Of a stretch of DNA of 24,588 nt, positions 8,206-15,585 are shown piece by piece (position 1 is the first letter of the stretch; each line of letters opens with the position of its first letter). A program made the position numbers and the translations under genes. Under the pieces are notes generated by a model, which saw only the letters and a list, made by a program, of their open reading frames with translations, did not search any database and was not told the origin of the DNA. Origin of the DNA: SLLW01 sp964388615 (GTDB lineage Bacteria > Bacteroidota > Rhodothermia > Balneolales > Natronogracilivirgulaceae); assembly GCA_964388615.1 (NCBI GenBank), contig CAYMBG010000033.1, positions 1 through 24,588 on the forward strand. The letters run 5' to 3'.

Positions 8206-9027
8206 TTATTGAACTTCAAGTGTTGTCTCAAGAAGCCTCCAAAGCTCCGTCTTGTAAACACTCCGTGATTGACCGGTACGAGAGAAGAAATCCTGGAGTA
8301 CCGAGTCATCCTCATCCGGATGGGCGACTCTGGCAAGCTCCATTCCAACAGATCCCTCTATGTCAGACAGGCGCTCATAATAATCAATAGTACTGTAGGT
8401 ATACCTGGTAGCATCGCCACTGGGCTTGACCAGGGAATACATTTCCCAGCTGTTCAATATGTCTTTTCCAACACGAACGTGGTGAACCGGCAACCAGAAG
8501 TCCAATTCCATACTTCGATGCTCCCCTGAACCACCTCTCGCATCCATATAGTTTTTTGTTATGTATTTGCCAATATTTTGCCCTTTTTCTTCCGGATGTG
8601 TAGATCCCTCTATATGCCACACTTCACTGTTTACAACTTCATGAGCTGACTTGAGCTCTCCCATAATTTCATGGATATCTTGATTCGGATAAACAGCATT
8701 GATCATTTCACTCGAATAGGTGCTGTACAAGTTACTGAAGTCATCTACTACGGTAATGGCGACATAATTATAATCGGCTTCAGGCTCGGCAACCAGAACT
8801 TCATAAATGCTCCAGTTGTTAATTGCCTCCTGATCCACTCGCTGTTGATGAATGGGCAACCATCGTTCTTTTTGATTTTGCTGAAAATCCGTTGCCTGAT
8901 TCTTTGCAGATTTGATATAATCAATTTGCAAATAAACCGAATCATCCGTTTCAGCAGCTTTACCTTGAGCTGCAAAAAACAAAAATACTACTGCAATCAG
9001 CGCCATGATTCTATTAGGACTTTTCAT
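8206..9027 (-). CDS. Secreted protein with two tandem repeats, unknown function
   Basis: I prefer the ATG at 9027 (273 residues) because AAAGGTGAG lies six bases before it, whereas the in-frame ATG at 9045 has no ribosome site. A signal peptide follows (MALIAVVFLFFAAQGKAA). The mature protein is a duplication of a domain of about 110 residues: the first copy carries RWLPIHQQRV (Trp56, His60, Arg63), then INNWSIYEVL, and ends near EVWHI; the second carries FWLPVHHVRV (Trp178, His182, Arg185), then ILNSWEMYSLV, and ends ELWRL. The 122-residue offset and conserved WLPxHxxRV suggest a shared binding surface. The alternation of strands and helices recalls small alpha/beta dimeric-barrel folds, but I cannot assign a family. 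It is the first gene of the chitinase unit and lies 163 bp from operator site 3. Confidence 0.85.
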   Translation of the reverse strand: MKSPNRIMALIAVVFLFFAAQGKAAETDDSVYLQIDYIKSAKNQATDFQQNQKERWLPIHQQRVDQEAINNWSIYEVLVAEPEADYNYVAITVVDDFSNLYSTYSSEMINAVYPNQDIHEIMGELKSAHEVVNSEVWHIEGSTHPEEKGQNIGKYITKNYMDARGGSGEHRSMELDFWLPVHHVRVGKDILNSWEMYSLVKPSGDATRYTYSTIDYYERLSDIEGSVGMELARVAHPDEDDSVLQDFFSRTGQSRSVYKTELWRLLETTLEVQ

Positions 9028-9189
9028 AAACTCACCTTTTCTCATTTTTTATTGATTAATACCATTCCGGAGTGCATGAATCATTTTCCAATCCATTGGT
9101 AAAAAATAATATTCACAGTAAATTATAATTTTGATAGATAAACTGAATGAAGAATATTGCAAAAAAAAGTTTCTTGCAAAAACTATACA

Positions 9190-9205
9190 TTGGGAACGGT
9201 TCCAT
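9190..9205. promoter_or_regulatory. LacI-type operator-like box, site 3 (divergent spacer)
   Basis: The box TTGGGAACGGTTCCAT is the closest to consensus. Dyad symmetry extends to 26 bp (9185-9210), with ATACA at the left edge and TGTAT at the right and 10 of 13 pairs matching. Its position allows one bound regulator to control both the chitinase unit and the deacetylase. Confidence 0.8.
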
Positions 9206-9234
9206 TGTATTGCTGCGATGGAATGGTGATTACA

Positions 9235-9297
9235 ATGGATGCATTTATGCGCATTTTAATAGCAACCAATCCAAGCTACAAACAGGAACAAACATAA
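9235..9297 (+). other. Possible 20-codon leader ORF
   Basis: ATG at 9235 opens a short frame reading MDAFMRILIATNPSYKQEQT and stopping at 9297, 36 bases before the deacetylase start. No good ribosome site precedes it. It may be chance. Confidence 0.15.
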
Positions 9298-9333
9298 CGG
9301 CATGACCCCTGCCAGCATCTTTCGTAAAAAAAA

Positions 9334-10728
9334 ATGAACCTTCTTGACCGTATGAACACACCAAATAACATCACGAACAAATTCAGACTCATTCTGCCCA
9401 TTCTGCTTTTTGCAGTGATAGGTATTCAAGCTTGTCAACATGATTCCTTGAGGGAAGTAAACACCGAAGTGGCTAAATGGCAGGACAACAAGAAAGGGGC
9501 GGTCACCATCACATTTGATGACGGAACCATCAATCATTTTCGGGTGGCTCTCCCTCTTCTGGATTCATTGGACATGCCGGCGACCTTTTACATTATTACC
9601 GGGGCAGTGCCTGATTCCGAGTACAAACCGGAATTTGTAGGACGACCTGTTGATGAAATCATAGAGGAAACTGCAGTAGAATCCACCAATGAGGAGAATT
9701 TTTTCGAGCGGGCATCAGCCATACGTTACCTTGGTTTTGAAGATGTCTATGATTACCACGTTCAGGCCGGCCAGTTTTATGAACAGGGAAACGTTGAACA
9801 GGCCCATGAAGTGATAGACCAGGGCTATGCCAATGTCAGAGCTGGAGAATACACCCGAAATGACGATTTCACCCCCTACCTGAACTCCGTTCTCTATGTT
9901 GAGCCCGGAACGGACTTGATAACCTGGGAAGAACTTCGAACATTTGATGGCGACTTTTTCGAGTTCGGAAGTCACACTGTCACACACCCCTACCTGTCCG
10001 TGATGGATGAAGACAATATTCTTTTCGAACTTGAGAAAAGCAAATTGGAGATCCATAATCAATTGGGACCGGAACACACATTTTCGGCCGAAGCTCCTTT
10101 TGGTACGGAAGATGAGCGTGTTATGGAATATTTATATGATATTTATCCAGCCAATAGGAACCGCATGCCGGAACCTTTCCTGGATGAACTAAACCGCTCC
10201 AGTCAGCTGAACCCGGGAGCCTCTAATAATGAATATGTCCAATGGCAGCGCGGCCCCCTCACCGACACCTCCATGGAACTTAAAAAATCGTGGGTGGACA
10301 CCACTTTGAGCCATGACAATATCTGGTTGACACTGGTGTATCACGGTATTGATGATATCGGATGGGAACCAATCACACATGAAGAATTAGACACCTATTA
10401 CCGATACATCAAAGAAAGAGAAAATGACCTTTGGATAGCAACCTTCGAGGATGTGGCCAAATATATCCGCCAAAGGATGAATAGTGAACTGGTATCTGAA
10501 ACAAATGGCGAGGAAATTTTCGTAAATCTTTCACACTCCCTGGGTGACGTATACGATCTGCCTTTGACATTGAAAACAGACGTGCCTGATGAATGGAATT
10601 CTGTTCTTATCGAACAAGGAAACCGATCAAAGACACGGAATGTGCAAAAAGATGGAGAGCGTTCATGGGTTATTTATCAGGCCAGCCCCAATGCAGAAGA
10701 AATTCGTATAGCCAGAGAGGAATCCTGA
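9334..10728 (+). CDS. Polysaccharide deacetylase (CE4/NodB-like) lipoprotein
   Basis: A 464-residue predicted lipoprotein (lipobox IGIQAC, Cys34) with a NodB-homology deacetylase domain. Motif 1 is TITFDDG (residues 58-64; Asp62 as likely base and Asp63 as metal ligand), and motif 2 is FGSHTVTHPYLS with metal ligands His214 and His218. CE4 enzymes remove N-acetyl groups from GlcNAc polymers such as chitin or peptidoglycan. About 150 residues separate motifs 1 and 2, against a few dozen in simple NodB domains, so there is a large acidic/helical insertion (about 91-195). The last 80 residues look like a small beta domain. It is transcribed away from the chitinase unit, sharing the spacer with operator site 3. 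An in-frame ATG at 9352 is an alternative start; neither has a Shine-Dalgarno sequence. Confidence 0.9.
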   Translation: MNLLDRMNTPNNITNKFRLILPILLFAVIGIQACQHDSLREVNTEVAKWQDNKKGAVTITFDDGTINHFRVALPLLDSLDMPATFYIITGAVPDSEYKPEFVGRPVDEIIEETAVESTNEENFFERASAIRYLGFEDVYDYHVQAGQFYEQGNVEQAHEVIDQGYANVRAGEYTRNDDFTPYLNSVLYVEPGTDLITWEELRTFDGDFFEFGSHTVTHPYLSVMDEDNILFELEKSKLEIHNQLGPEHTFSAEAPFGTEDERVMEYLYDIYPANRNRMPEPFLDELNRSSQLNPGASNNEYVQWQRGPLTDTSMELKKSWVDTTLSHDNIWLTLVYHGIDDIGWEPITHEELDTYYRYIKERENDLWIATFEDVAKYIRQRMNSELVSETNGEEIFVNLSHSLGDVYDLPLTLKTDVPDEWNSVLIEQGNRSKTRNVQKDGERSWVIYQASPNAEEIRIAREES

Positions 10729-10736
10729 CAACCTGA

Positions 10737-10784
10737 TATAAAAAAGCCGTCTGTCTTACATCGTTTTTTTGTAAAGCAGACGGC
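10737..10784 (-). terminator. Terminator of the GH2-ROK operon
   Basis: A hairpin with arms GCCGTCTGCTTTACA and TGTAAGACAGACGGC (minus-strand reading, 10784-10746) is followed by TTTTTT. It terminates minus-strand transcripts arriving from 10855. No T-run follows on the plus strand, so it is probably weaker for the deacetylase. Confidence 0.8.
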
Positions 10785-10854
10785 ACACAACAAGCTGTCA
10801 TATAACCCTTATCGGGTAAATCAGCTGGATATTAAGCCATAAAAAGCACAACAT

Positions 10855-11784
10855 TTACCTGCATTCAACGCCTTCCAGAATCTCTTTCGCCCATTCAATA
10901 TACTCCGGACGTTGTTTGAATTGACCGGCTGAAAAGATTCTAAGACCCTGAATTTTACCGGCATTAAGCATATCAACATAGTGCCCCAGCACAAAACGAA
11001 ACTCATCCTCTGTCAACCAGCGTCCGCCATCGGGACCAGCACTTAGATAAAGGCCGGCCATAACATCTCTGTCCGGATGATGCGACACTCCTGCTGCAAG
11101 ATGCTCCTCCGCTCTTGCAAGCAAGTCAGGGTCATTGCCCCACAGGTTCAGGATTACACCATCGATATCAAAATCAAAATCATGCCGCCCCTGTTCACGA
11201 TGGGGATAATGTGGAACCCAGAGTTTAAGATCCGGATTAATCGCTTTAGAGGCCTCTATTATTTCGTGCCACTCAGCCTCGGTGCGATAACCCTCTTCAA
11301 CTTCGTCATAGAAGTCATTGAGATACATTCCCGTTATTCCGGGGTTAAAAGTTGACAGTAAGGCGACCCATTTTGCGTGACGCAAAGACATTTCATGATC
11401 CCACCCCCAAGCCGATCTTTCAACTTTTGCCATCACCTGCTCGAGACCGGGCACCTGCAGGAGACGGTGCATATGCGTACTTTCCCAAGCCTGACCGGTA
11501 TAATGATCATCGTGAGACCACACATGATTGATACCCAGCTCTTCAACCAATTCCGTGACGTCAATATCATGCCTGTGATTCCACATAGAGATCATGCATG
11601 TCGCATCCTGGTTACCCTGGTTCTCCATCTCCGCTTCTACAAATTCAGCGGACACCTTTTCATTTGGTTTTGTCCGGGGTTGGCCCATGTTCTTATCAGC
11701 TTCAGCGTTTTGTACCAGGACTCCTGCAAGCAAACATACAACTCCGAATATAAACACACGTTTAGTACCTGTACTTTTTTTCAT
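10855..11784 (-). CDS. Secreted probable TIM-barrel protein, unknown function
   Basis: A 309-residue protein with an N-terminal signal peptide (basic MKKSTGTKR, hydrophobic core, likely cleavage near NAEA). The mature part alternates strands and helices as in a TIM barrel: INHVWSHDD, ITGMYLNDFYDE (Asp157, Asp160 at a strand end), LKLWVPHYPHR, IDGVILNLWGND, VMAGLYLSAG, IQGLRIFSAGQ. This layout resembles glycoside-hydrolase-like barrels, and the acidic residues after GMYLN could be catalytic, but I cannot place it in a named family. It starts 52 bases after the ROK kinase gene and ends before a strong terminator, so it is the last gene of the GH2-ROK operon. The context suggests a role on the amino-sugar polymer or on its attached groups. 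Confidence 0.85.
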   Translation of the reverse strand: MKKSTGTKRVFIFGVVCLLAGVLVQNAEADKNMGQPRTKPNEKVSAEFVEAEMENQGNQDATCMISMWNHRHDIDVTELVEELGINHVWSHDDHYTGQAWESTHMHRLLQVPGLEQVMAKVERSAWGWDHEMSLRHAKWVALLSTFNPGITGMYLNDFYDEVEEGYRTEAEWHEIIEASKAINPDLKLWVPHYPHREQGRHDFDFDIDGVILNLWGNDPDLLARAEEHLAAGVSHHPDRDVMAGLYLSAGPDGGRWLTEDEFRFVLGHYVDMLNAGKIQGLRIFSAGQFKQRPEYIEWAKEILEGVECR

Positions 11785-11836
11785 AGTACCAATATTAAAT
11801 GGTTAGTCTTGACAGCCACTGCATTCTTTTATGCTA

Positions 11837-12697
11837 TCACGATTCCGTTGCATCGTAATAGAGAGCCGAAGCTCCCAGAATGGCAATATTATCCAGTTCT
11901 GATTTTATGACATTCAGCTTTTCAACCGAACCTGAGTAATCAAATGTATTAATTTCCTCCCACATCCCTTTCTCATACTGATGAAAGCTTTTGGAGACAC
12001 CGCCGCCGATAATGATAGCTGCGGGATCCAGTGTGGACATGATAATTTTTATAGTCACACCAAGATGTTTTCCATAGGCTTTCATTGCTTCGATAGCCTC
12101 AGAATCTCCTGCCTCCACTCTTTCCTCAATGGCTTTCGCATCCGTTCCGTAAAACACACTGAAGAAATTTCCACTGCAATAATACTCCAAATTGTGATCT
12201 TTGTAGGGGATGATTCCAAATTCTCCCGCGCCACAGTTCTGATCAGGCAACAAATGTCCATTTTTTATGATACCTCCTCCCATTCCGGTACCCGTAATCA
12301 GTCCAACAAAATCGTCGTACTTTTTCCCGGCTCCAAAATGACGTTCTCCCACCGCAAAGCAGTTTGCATCGTTATTGATGTACACCGGCACTTTAAACTC
12401 TTTTTCCAGTATATCTTTCAAATATACCTCTTTCCAGGACGGAATATTTTCCACATCGTAGACAATCCCTCGCTCAGTGTCTACAACACTTGGAACACCT
12501 ATCCCTATTCCGGCTACATTGGGTTTGTAAGCATCCCGGATAGTATCCTTCAGCACATCCACTACTACATCGGGATCATCGGTGACCGGCACCAGGTTTT
12601 TAGAAGTCTTAACAATGGTATCATTTTCGACCAATCCGGCGCGCATGTTGGTTCCTCCCAGATCCACGCCTATTACAGACAAAGACTTATTCGACAT
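11837..12697 (-). CDS. ROK-family sugar kinase (glucosamine/GlcNAc/glucose kinase)
   Basis: A cytoplasmic kinase of 286 residues from the ATG at 12697, chosen because GGAGG lies five bases before it; a TTG at 12709 is in frame but unlikely. ROK signatures: ATP-phosphate loop GVDLGGTNMRAG (residues 10-21), catalytic Asp110 in INNDANCFAVGE, TGTGMGGG (135-142) and CGAGEFG. The zinc motif usual in this family (His followed by a CxCGxxGC group) is incomplete: only His168 and Cys174 (YYCSGNFF) remain, so zinc is probably absent. The gene overlaps the GH2 gene by 11 bases, indicating translational coupling. The natural substrate is inferred to be the monosaccharide released by GH2, glucosamine, giving glucosamine-6-phosphate for NagB; glucose or GlcNAc remain possible. 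Confidence 0.92.
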   Translation of the reverse strand: MSNKSLSVIGVDLGGTNMRAGLVENDTIVKTSKNLVPVTDDPDVVVDVLKDTIRDAYKPNVAGIGIGVPSVVDTERGIVYDVENIPSWKEVYLKDILEKEFKVPVYINNDANCFAVGERHFGAGKKYDDFVGLITGTGMGGGIIKNGHLLPDQNCGAGEFGIIPYKDHNLEYYCSGNFFSVFYGTDAKAIEERVEAGDSEAIEAMKAYGKHLGVTIKIIMSTLDPAAIIIGGGVSKSFHQYEKGMWEEINTFDYSGSVEKLNVIKSELDNIAILGASALYYDATES

Positions 12698-15344
12698 TCC
12701 AACCTCCAATTTTTACATCAATATCTGACCTGTTTACATCATCAGATGAAACTACGGCCTTGAGAATACGTTGTTCACCGGGAAGAAGGCTTATATAGTT
12801 GTCATCCCAATAAACCGGCAAGACCGCCTCACCGGAACGCTCATCCATCACGATAAGCTCTATGAAGAATGCGAGCATATCCGTACTATTATCGATCTTT
12901 GCCTCTATCACGTATTCTTCTCCATTCTGACTCACATCGTAGCTGAAATCAACTGTAGTTTTGGGCATCGAATTCAAATCAGTTAAATCAGCATGCTGTT
13001 TATTCGGCGTCCAGTACCACGTCGTCTCATCAAAATCCGGAACATCATCTACAGTCGAAAGCCAGTAGAAATTGTTTTCTATTTCATCACCGTTCTCATC
13101 CAGGAGTCGCAGATCCATAAAATAGGTTGTGGTCAATTCTTCTATTTCAGGCATTTCCATCGCCATTATTGAGGAATTACCAGCAATATCGATTGATATT
13201 TCATCTTCAAAAAGAACATTGGATGATAAATCCATAACCGTGGTCTTCAAGGTCAGGTCATCCCGGCTTTCCAAAAAGTCATTATTGAGATAAATATTCT
13301 GATCGTCATAATTGTAAATGGGCAGCAGAGGCGCAGCGGCCTTTTTTGTTGCAAAATAAGCACCATTTGGCATGAGATAGTAGTCAAAAAGCTGCCAGTA
13401 CAATGTCGGCCAGGCAGAGTTGTACATCCACTGAATCACACCTGTTGCATGATATTTATTGACAGCAAATGCCTCAAACATGGGTCTCATCGCTTCATAG
13501 CTTGCCATCTGGTTTTTATGCAAAAACTCCTCAAGATTATCGGACTCGCCATATCGGCTGTTAAATGCACCCAGGAATCGATCCAGGTTTTCAAACTGGT
13601 TTCGTCCGCTGTAATAAAGCCAGACATCATCGATGGGCCACCGGTTTTCCTCCGGGATCATCCTTTCAATACTTGGCATGGGGGGAATCTGAGGGCCGGG
13701 CCCGGTTTCGGTATTGAATCCAAAAGCTCCGCCATAACGGTCATCAATGTACCAGTAAATCGGGGGAACCCAGTCATACGGCCCCTCCATTTTTACACCA
13801 GACGGTCCACTGATTTCACTCATCCTCGGATCACTATCTCCCATGAGCATCGCACCACCACAATAACTCAGAATAGGCCGGGTTGTATCGGCTTTGGCCA
13901 TACGCTCTTCCAGCATTCTTTCCAGATCCGGACGCGGAAGCTTGTCACTTCCATAGGTCCATATAGCCACACTGGGATGGTGTCTGTGCCAGAGCACCTG
14001 ATCTCTGTAATTGTTAGCATGCAGTGTCTTTTCCTCCGTTCCCCTGATTGTGACATACTCATCATGAGGAATACCCGTATAGCTTTCCCACTCCCAATGG
14101 GCCGTCCAACCCAGCATTAACAACAGGCCGTATTCATCGGCACGATCGAACAGTGTCCGATTTCTTCCCCAGAAAGCCTCAAGGCGAATGGAATTGAGAT
14201 TTAACTCCTTGGCATATCTCATTTGGGCATTCACTTTTTCATCCGGGTCAGCAAGAAAAACATCATCCACCCAACCGGCGCTCTTCACAAGAACCTTTTT
14301 TCCGTTCACCTTGAATCCACGATGCTCATCCTCATTCCAGAAATCATCAATCTCCCGGATACCGAATCTCAGACTCTCCTGGTCACTTCGTCCGTACCCC
14401 AGATCGGCACTCATGTTCAAATCATGCAGATGTTGTTCACCCATATTATTGGGCCACCAGAGCTCCGGATTTTCAATCACAAGTTCGTCATAATCATCCG
14501 GTCTGAAAAAGATTTCGCGCTCTTCATTCGGTGCAAGAGTTTCGTTCATAGTGAGTGTATAGTCCTCAAAATCCGCTCTAAAAGTAACCTCCTGTGGCTC
14601 AGAGGTGTGATTACGAGCCCTGGTTGATACCGTAAGGCGCGCAAGGTCAAGCGTTTCCGTATCCACTGAGGATACCACATTGGTATGTCTGATGGAAACC
14701 GGTCCGGTTTTTTTAAGGAAAACACCACGCCATAACCCCATGCTTCTGTCTGGTGGAGTCGGATTCCAGTCCACAAACCCCTTGCTTATATCCTCACCGA
14801 AGACCGGAGGAATAATCTCGACAGCCAGAATATTATTGCCGACTTGCACATAATCCGAAATATCAAAGTTCCACACGCCATAAGAACCCTGAATCTGCTC
14901 CTCATCGGCAACAAGTTGGCCATTCAGCCAGATATTCGCCTTGAAATTGATACCGTCAAATGTGATTTGATAGTTTTCAAAACCATCCTCCAGCTCAGCC
15001 TCAAACTCCGTTCTATACCACCAGGGAACCTCATAAGGCTCTTTGTCAAGATTCTCAAGAACAAATGGTTCAAAAACATCCGGGTAATAACCGTTCTGCA
15101 TAAGGCCATGCACCACGGTGGCGGGCAAAGTAACAGGATACCCATAGTCATCGTCAAAACCGGCAGTAGAAATATTCTCTCCCGTCTGTTCAAGCTCATC
15201 GGAAGAGAATAGCTGCCAGTTATCCTTTAACTCGGTTTCATAGACAGGTGAATCATGAGTTTCCACTTGCAATTCATTTCCAGGATCACAAGAGGTTAGC
15301 GTGAAAAAGACAAAAAAGCACAATAGGGGGATAAAGTGTTTCAT
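12687..15344 (-). CDS. GH2 exo-beta-D-glucosaminidase-like lipoprotein
   Basis: 885 residues from the ATG at 15344 (an in-frame TTG at 15353 is less likely). The lipobox LTSC gives lipidated Cys19. Order: GH2 sugar-binding domain (about 40-215, with FDGINFKANIWLNGQ and WNFDISDYV), immunoglobulin-like domain (about 220-330), TIM barrel (about 345-640) and C-terminal beta domains. In the usual GH2 acid/base motif Asn-Glu is replaced by Gly-Ser-Asp (HPSVAIWTYGSD, Asp467), and the nucleophile is Glu546 in GFNTETGPG. An Asp acid/base with this GSD motif is the mark of the exo-beta-D-glucosaminidase subfamily (CsxA type) and separates it from beta-mannosidases and beta-galactosidases. Expected reaction: release of glucosamine from the non-reducing end of chitosan oligomers. 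First gene of the GH2-ROK-TIM-barrel operon; operator site 4 lies 159 bp upstream. Confidence 0.88.
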   Translation of the reverse strand: MKHFIPLLCFFVFFTLTSCDPGNELQVETHDSPVYETELKDNWQLFSSDELEQTGENISTAGFDDDYGYPVTLPATVVHGLMQNGYYPDVFEPFVLENLDKEPYEVPWWYRTEFEAELEDGFENYQITFDGINFKANIWLNGQLVADEEQIQGSYGVWNFDISDYVQVGNNILAVEIIPPVFGEDISKGFVDWNPTPPDRSMGLWRGVFLKKTGPVSIRHTNVVSSVDTETLDLARLTVSTRARNHTSEPQEVTFRADFEDYTLTMNETLAPNEEREIFFRPDDYDELVIENPELWWPNNMGEQHLHDLNMSADLGYGRSDQESLRFGIREIDDFWNEDEHRGFKVNGKKVLVKSAGWVDDVFLADPDEKVNAQMRYAKELNLNSIRLEAFWGRNRTLFDRADEYGLLLMLGWTAHWEWESYTGIPHDEYVTIRGTEEKTLHANNYRDQVLWHRHHPSVAIWTYGSDKLPRPDLERMLEERMAKADTTRPILSYCGGAMLMGDSDPRMSEISGPSGVKMEGPYDWVPPIYWYIDDRYGGAFGFNTETGPGPQIPPMPSIERMIPEENRWPIDDVWLYYSGRNQFENLDRFLGAFNSRYGESDNLEEFLHKNQMASYEAMRPMFEAFAVNKYHATGVIQWMYNSAWPTLYWQLFDYYLMPNGAYFATKKAAAPLLPIYNYDDQNIYLNNDFLESRDDLTLKTTVMDLSSNVLFEDEISIDIAGNSSIMAMEMPEIEELTTTYFMDLRLLDENGDEIENNFYWLSTVDDVPDFDETTWYWTPNKQHADLTDLNSMPKTTVDFSYDVSQNGEEYVIEAKIDNSTDMLAFFIELIVMDERSGEAVLPVYWDDNYISLLPGEQRILKAVVSSDDVNRSDIDVKIGGWNVE

Positions 15345-15585
15345 AAAGAGCAAATAATCTTAATATAGTGGTTAATTATTGCAGTCTAAGGCTCGGCGTT
15401 CCGATCCTTTCGATAAGAGATTACCAATATTATCGGGAGCAATACTTTTGTATGGATACAGTTTACCCAAGAGCAATGAAGAGTACAACCAACGGGAATA
15501 AGATGGAACCGCTCCCAGACCGTGGCTCAATGTGAAAAAGACATTGACTTTCCCATCAAGACCTGTATCGGGGTGTTATCCCGGC
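15345..15585. other. Intergenic region upstream of the GH2 operon
   Basis: The 241-bp gap carries operator site 4 (15503-15518) and the word AGCAATACTTT (15438-15448), which also occurs at 640-650 next to operator site 1. No T-run hairpin behind the nagB stop at 15586 was seen, so read-through from nagB into the GH2 operon cannot be excluded. Confidence 0.5.
15503..15518. promoter_or_regulatory. LacI-type operator-like box, site 4 (GH2 operon)
   Basis: Read toward GH2 the box is CTGGGAGCGGTTCCAT. Its core TGGGAGCGGTTCCA differs at two of 14 positions from the CebR box TGGGAGCGCTCCCA known for a LacI-family repressor of Streptomyces, which supports a LacI-type regulator. It lies 159 bp before the GH2 start codon. 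Confidence 0.75.

Larger units (their letters stand above)
9028..9333. other. Divergent promoter region between chitinase unit and deacetylase
   Basis: This 306-bp spacer separates two divergent units. It contains operator site 3 in near-central position (163 bp from the minus-strand start, 129 bp from the plus-strand start). On the deacetylase side it has an inverted repeat CCATTGTA/TACAATGG (9202-9209 and 9231-9238), the word GCTGCGATGG (9212-9221) shared with the promoter at 592-601, and a 20-codon open frame (9235-9297). Confidence 0.6.

Noticed and set aside
11981..12763. Long plus-strand open frame of 260 codons opposite the ROK kinase
   Set aside because: It is antisense to a clear ROK gene; the product has no family motif and is rich in His/Ile/Ser as expected of a shadow frame.
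13449..14120. 223-codon plus-strand open frame opposite GH2
   Set aside because: Antisense to the conserved catalytic region of GH2, with no protein-like motifs.
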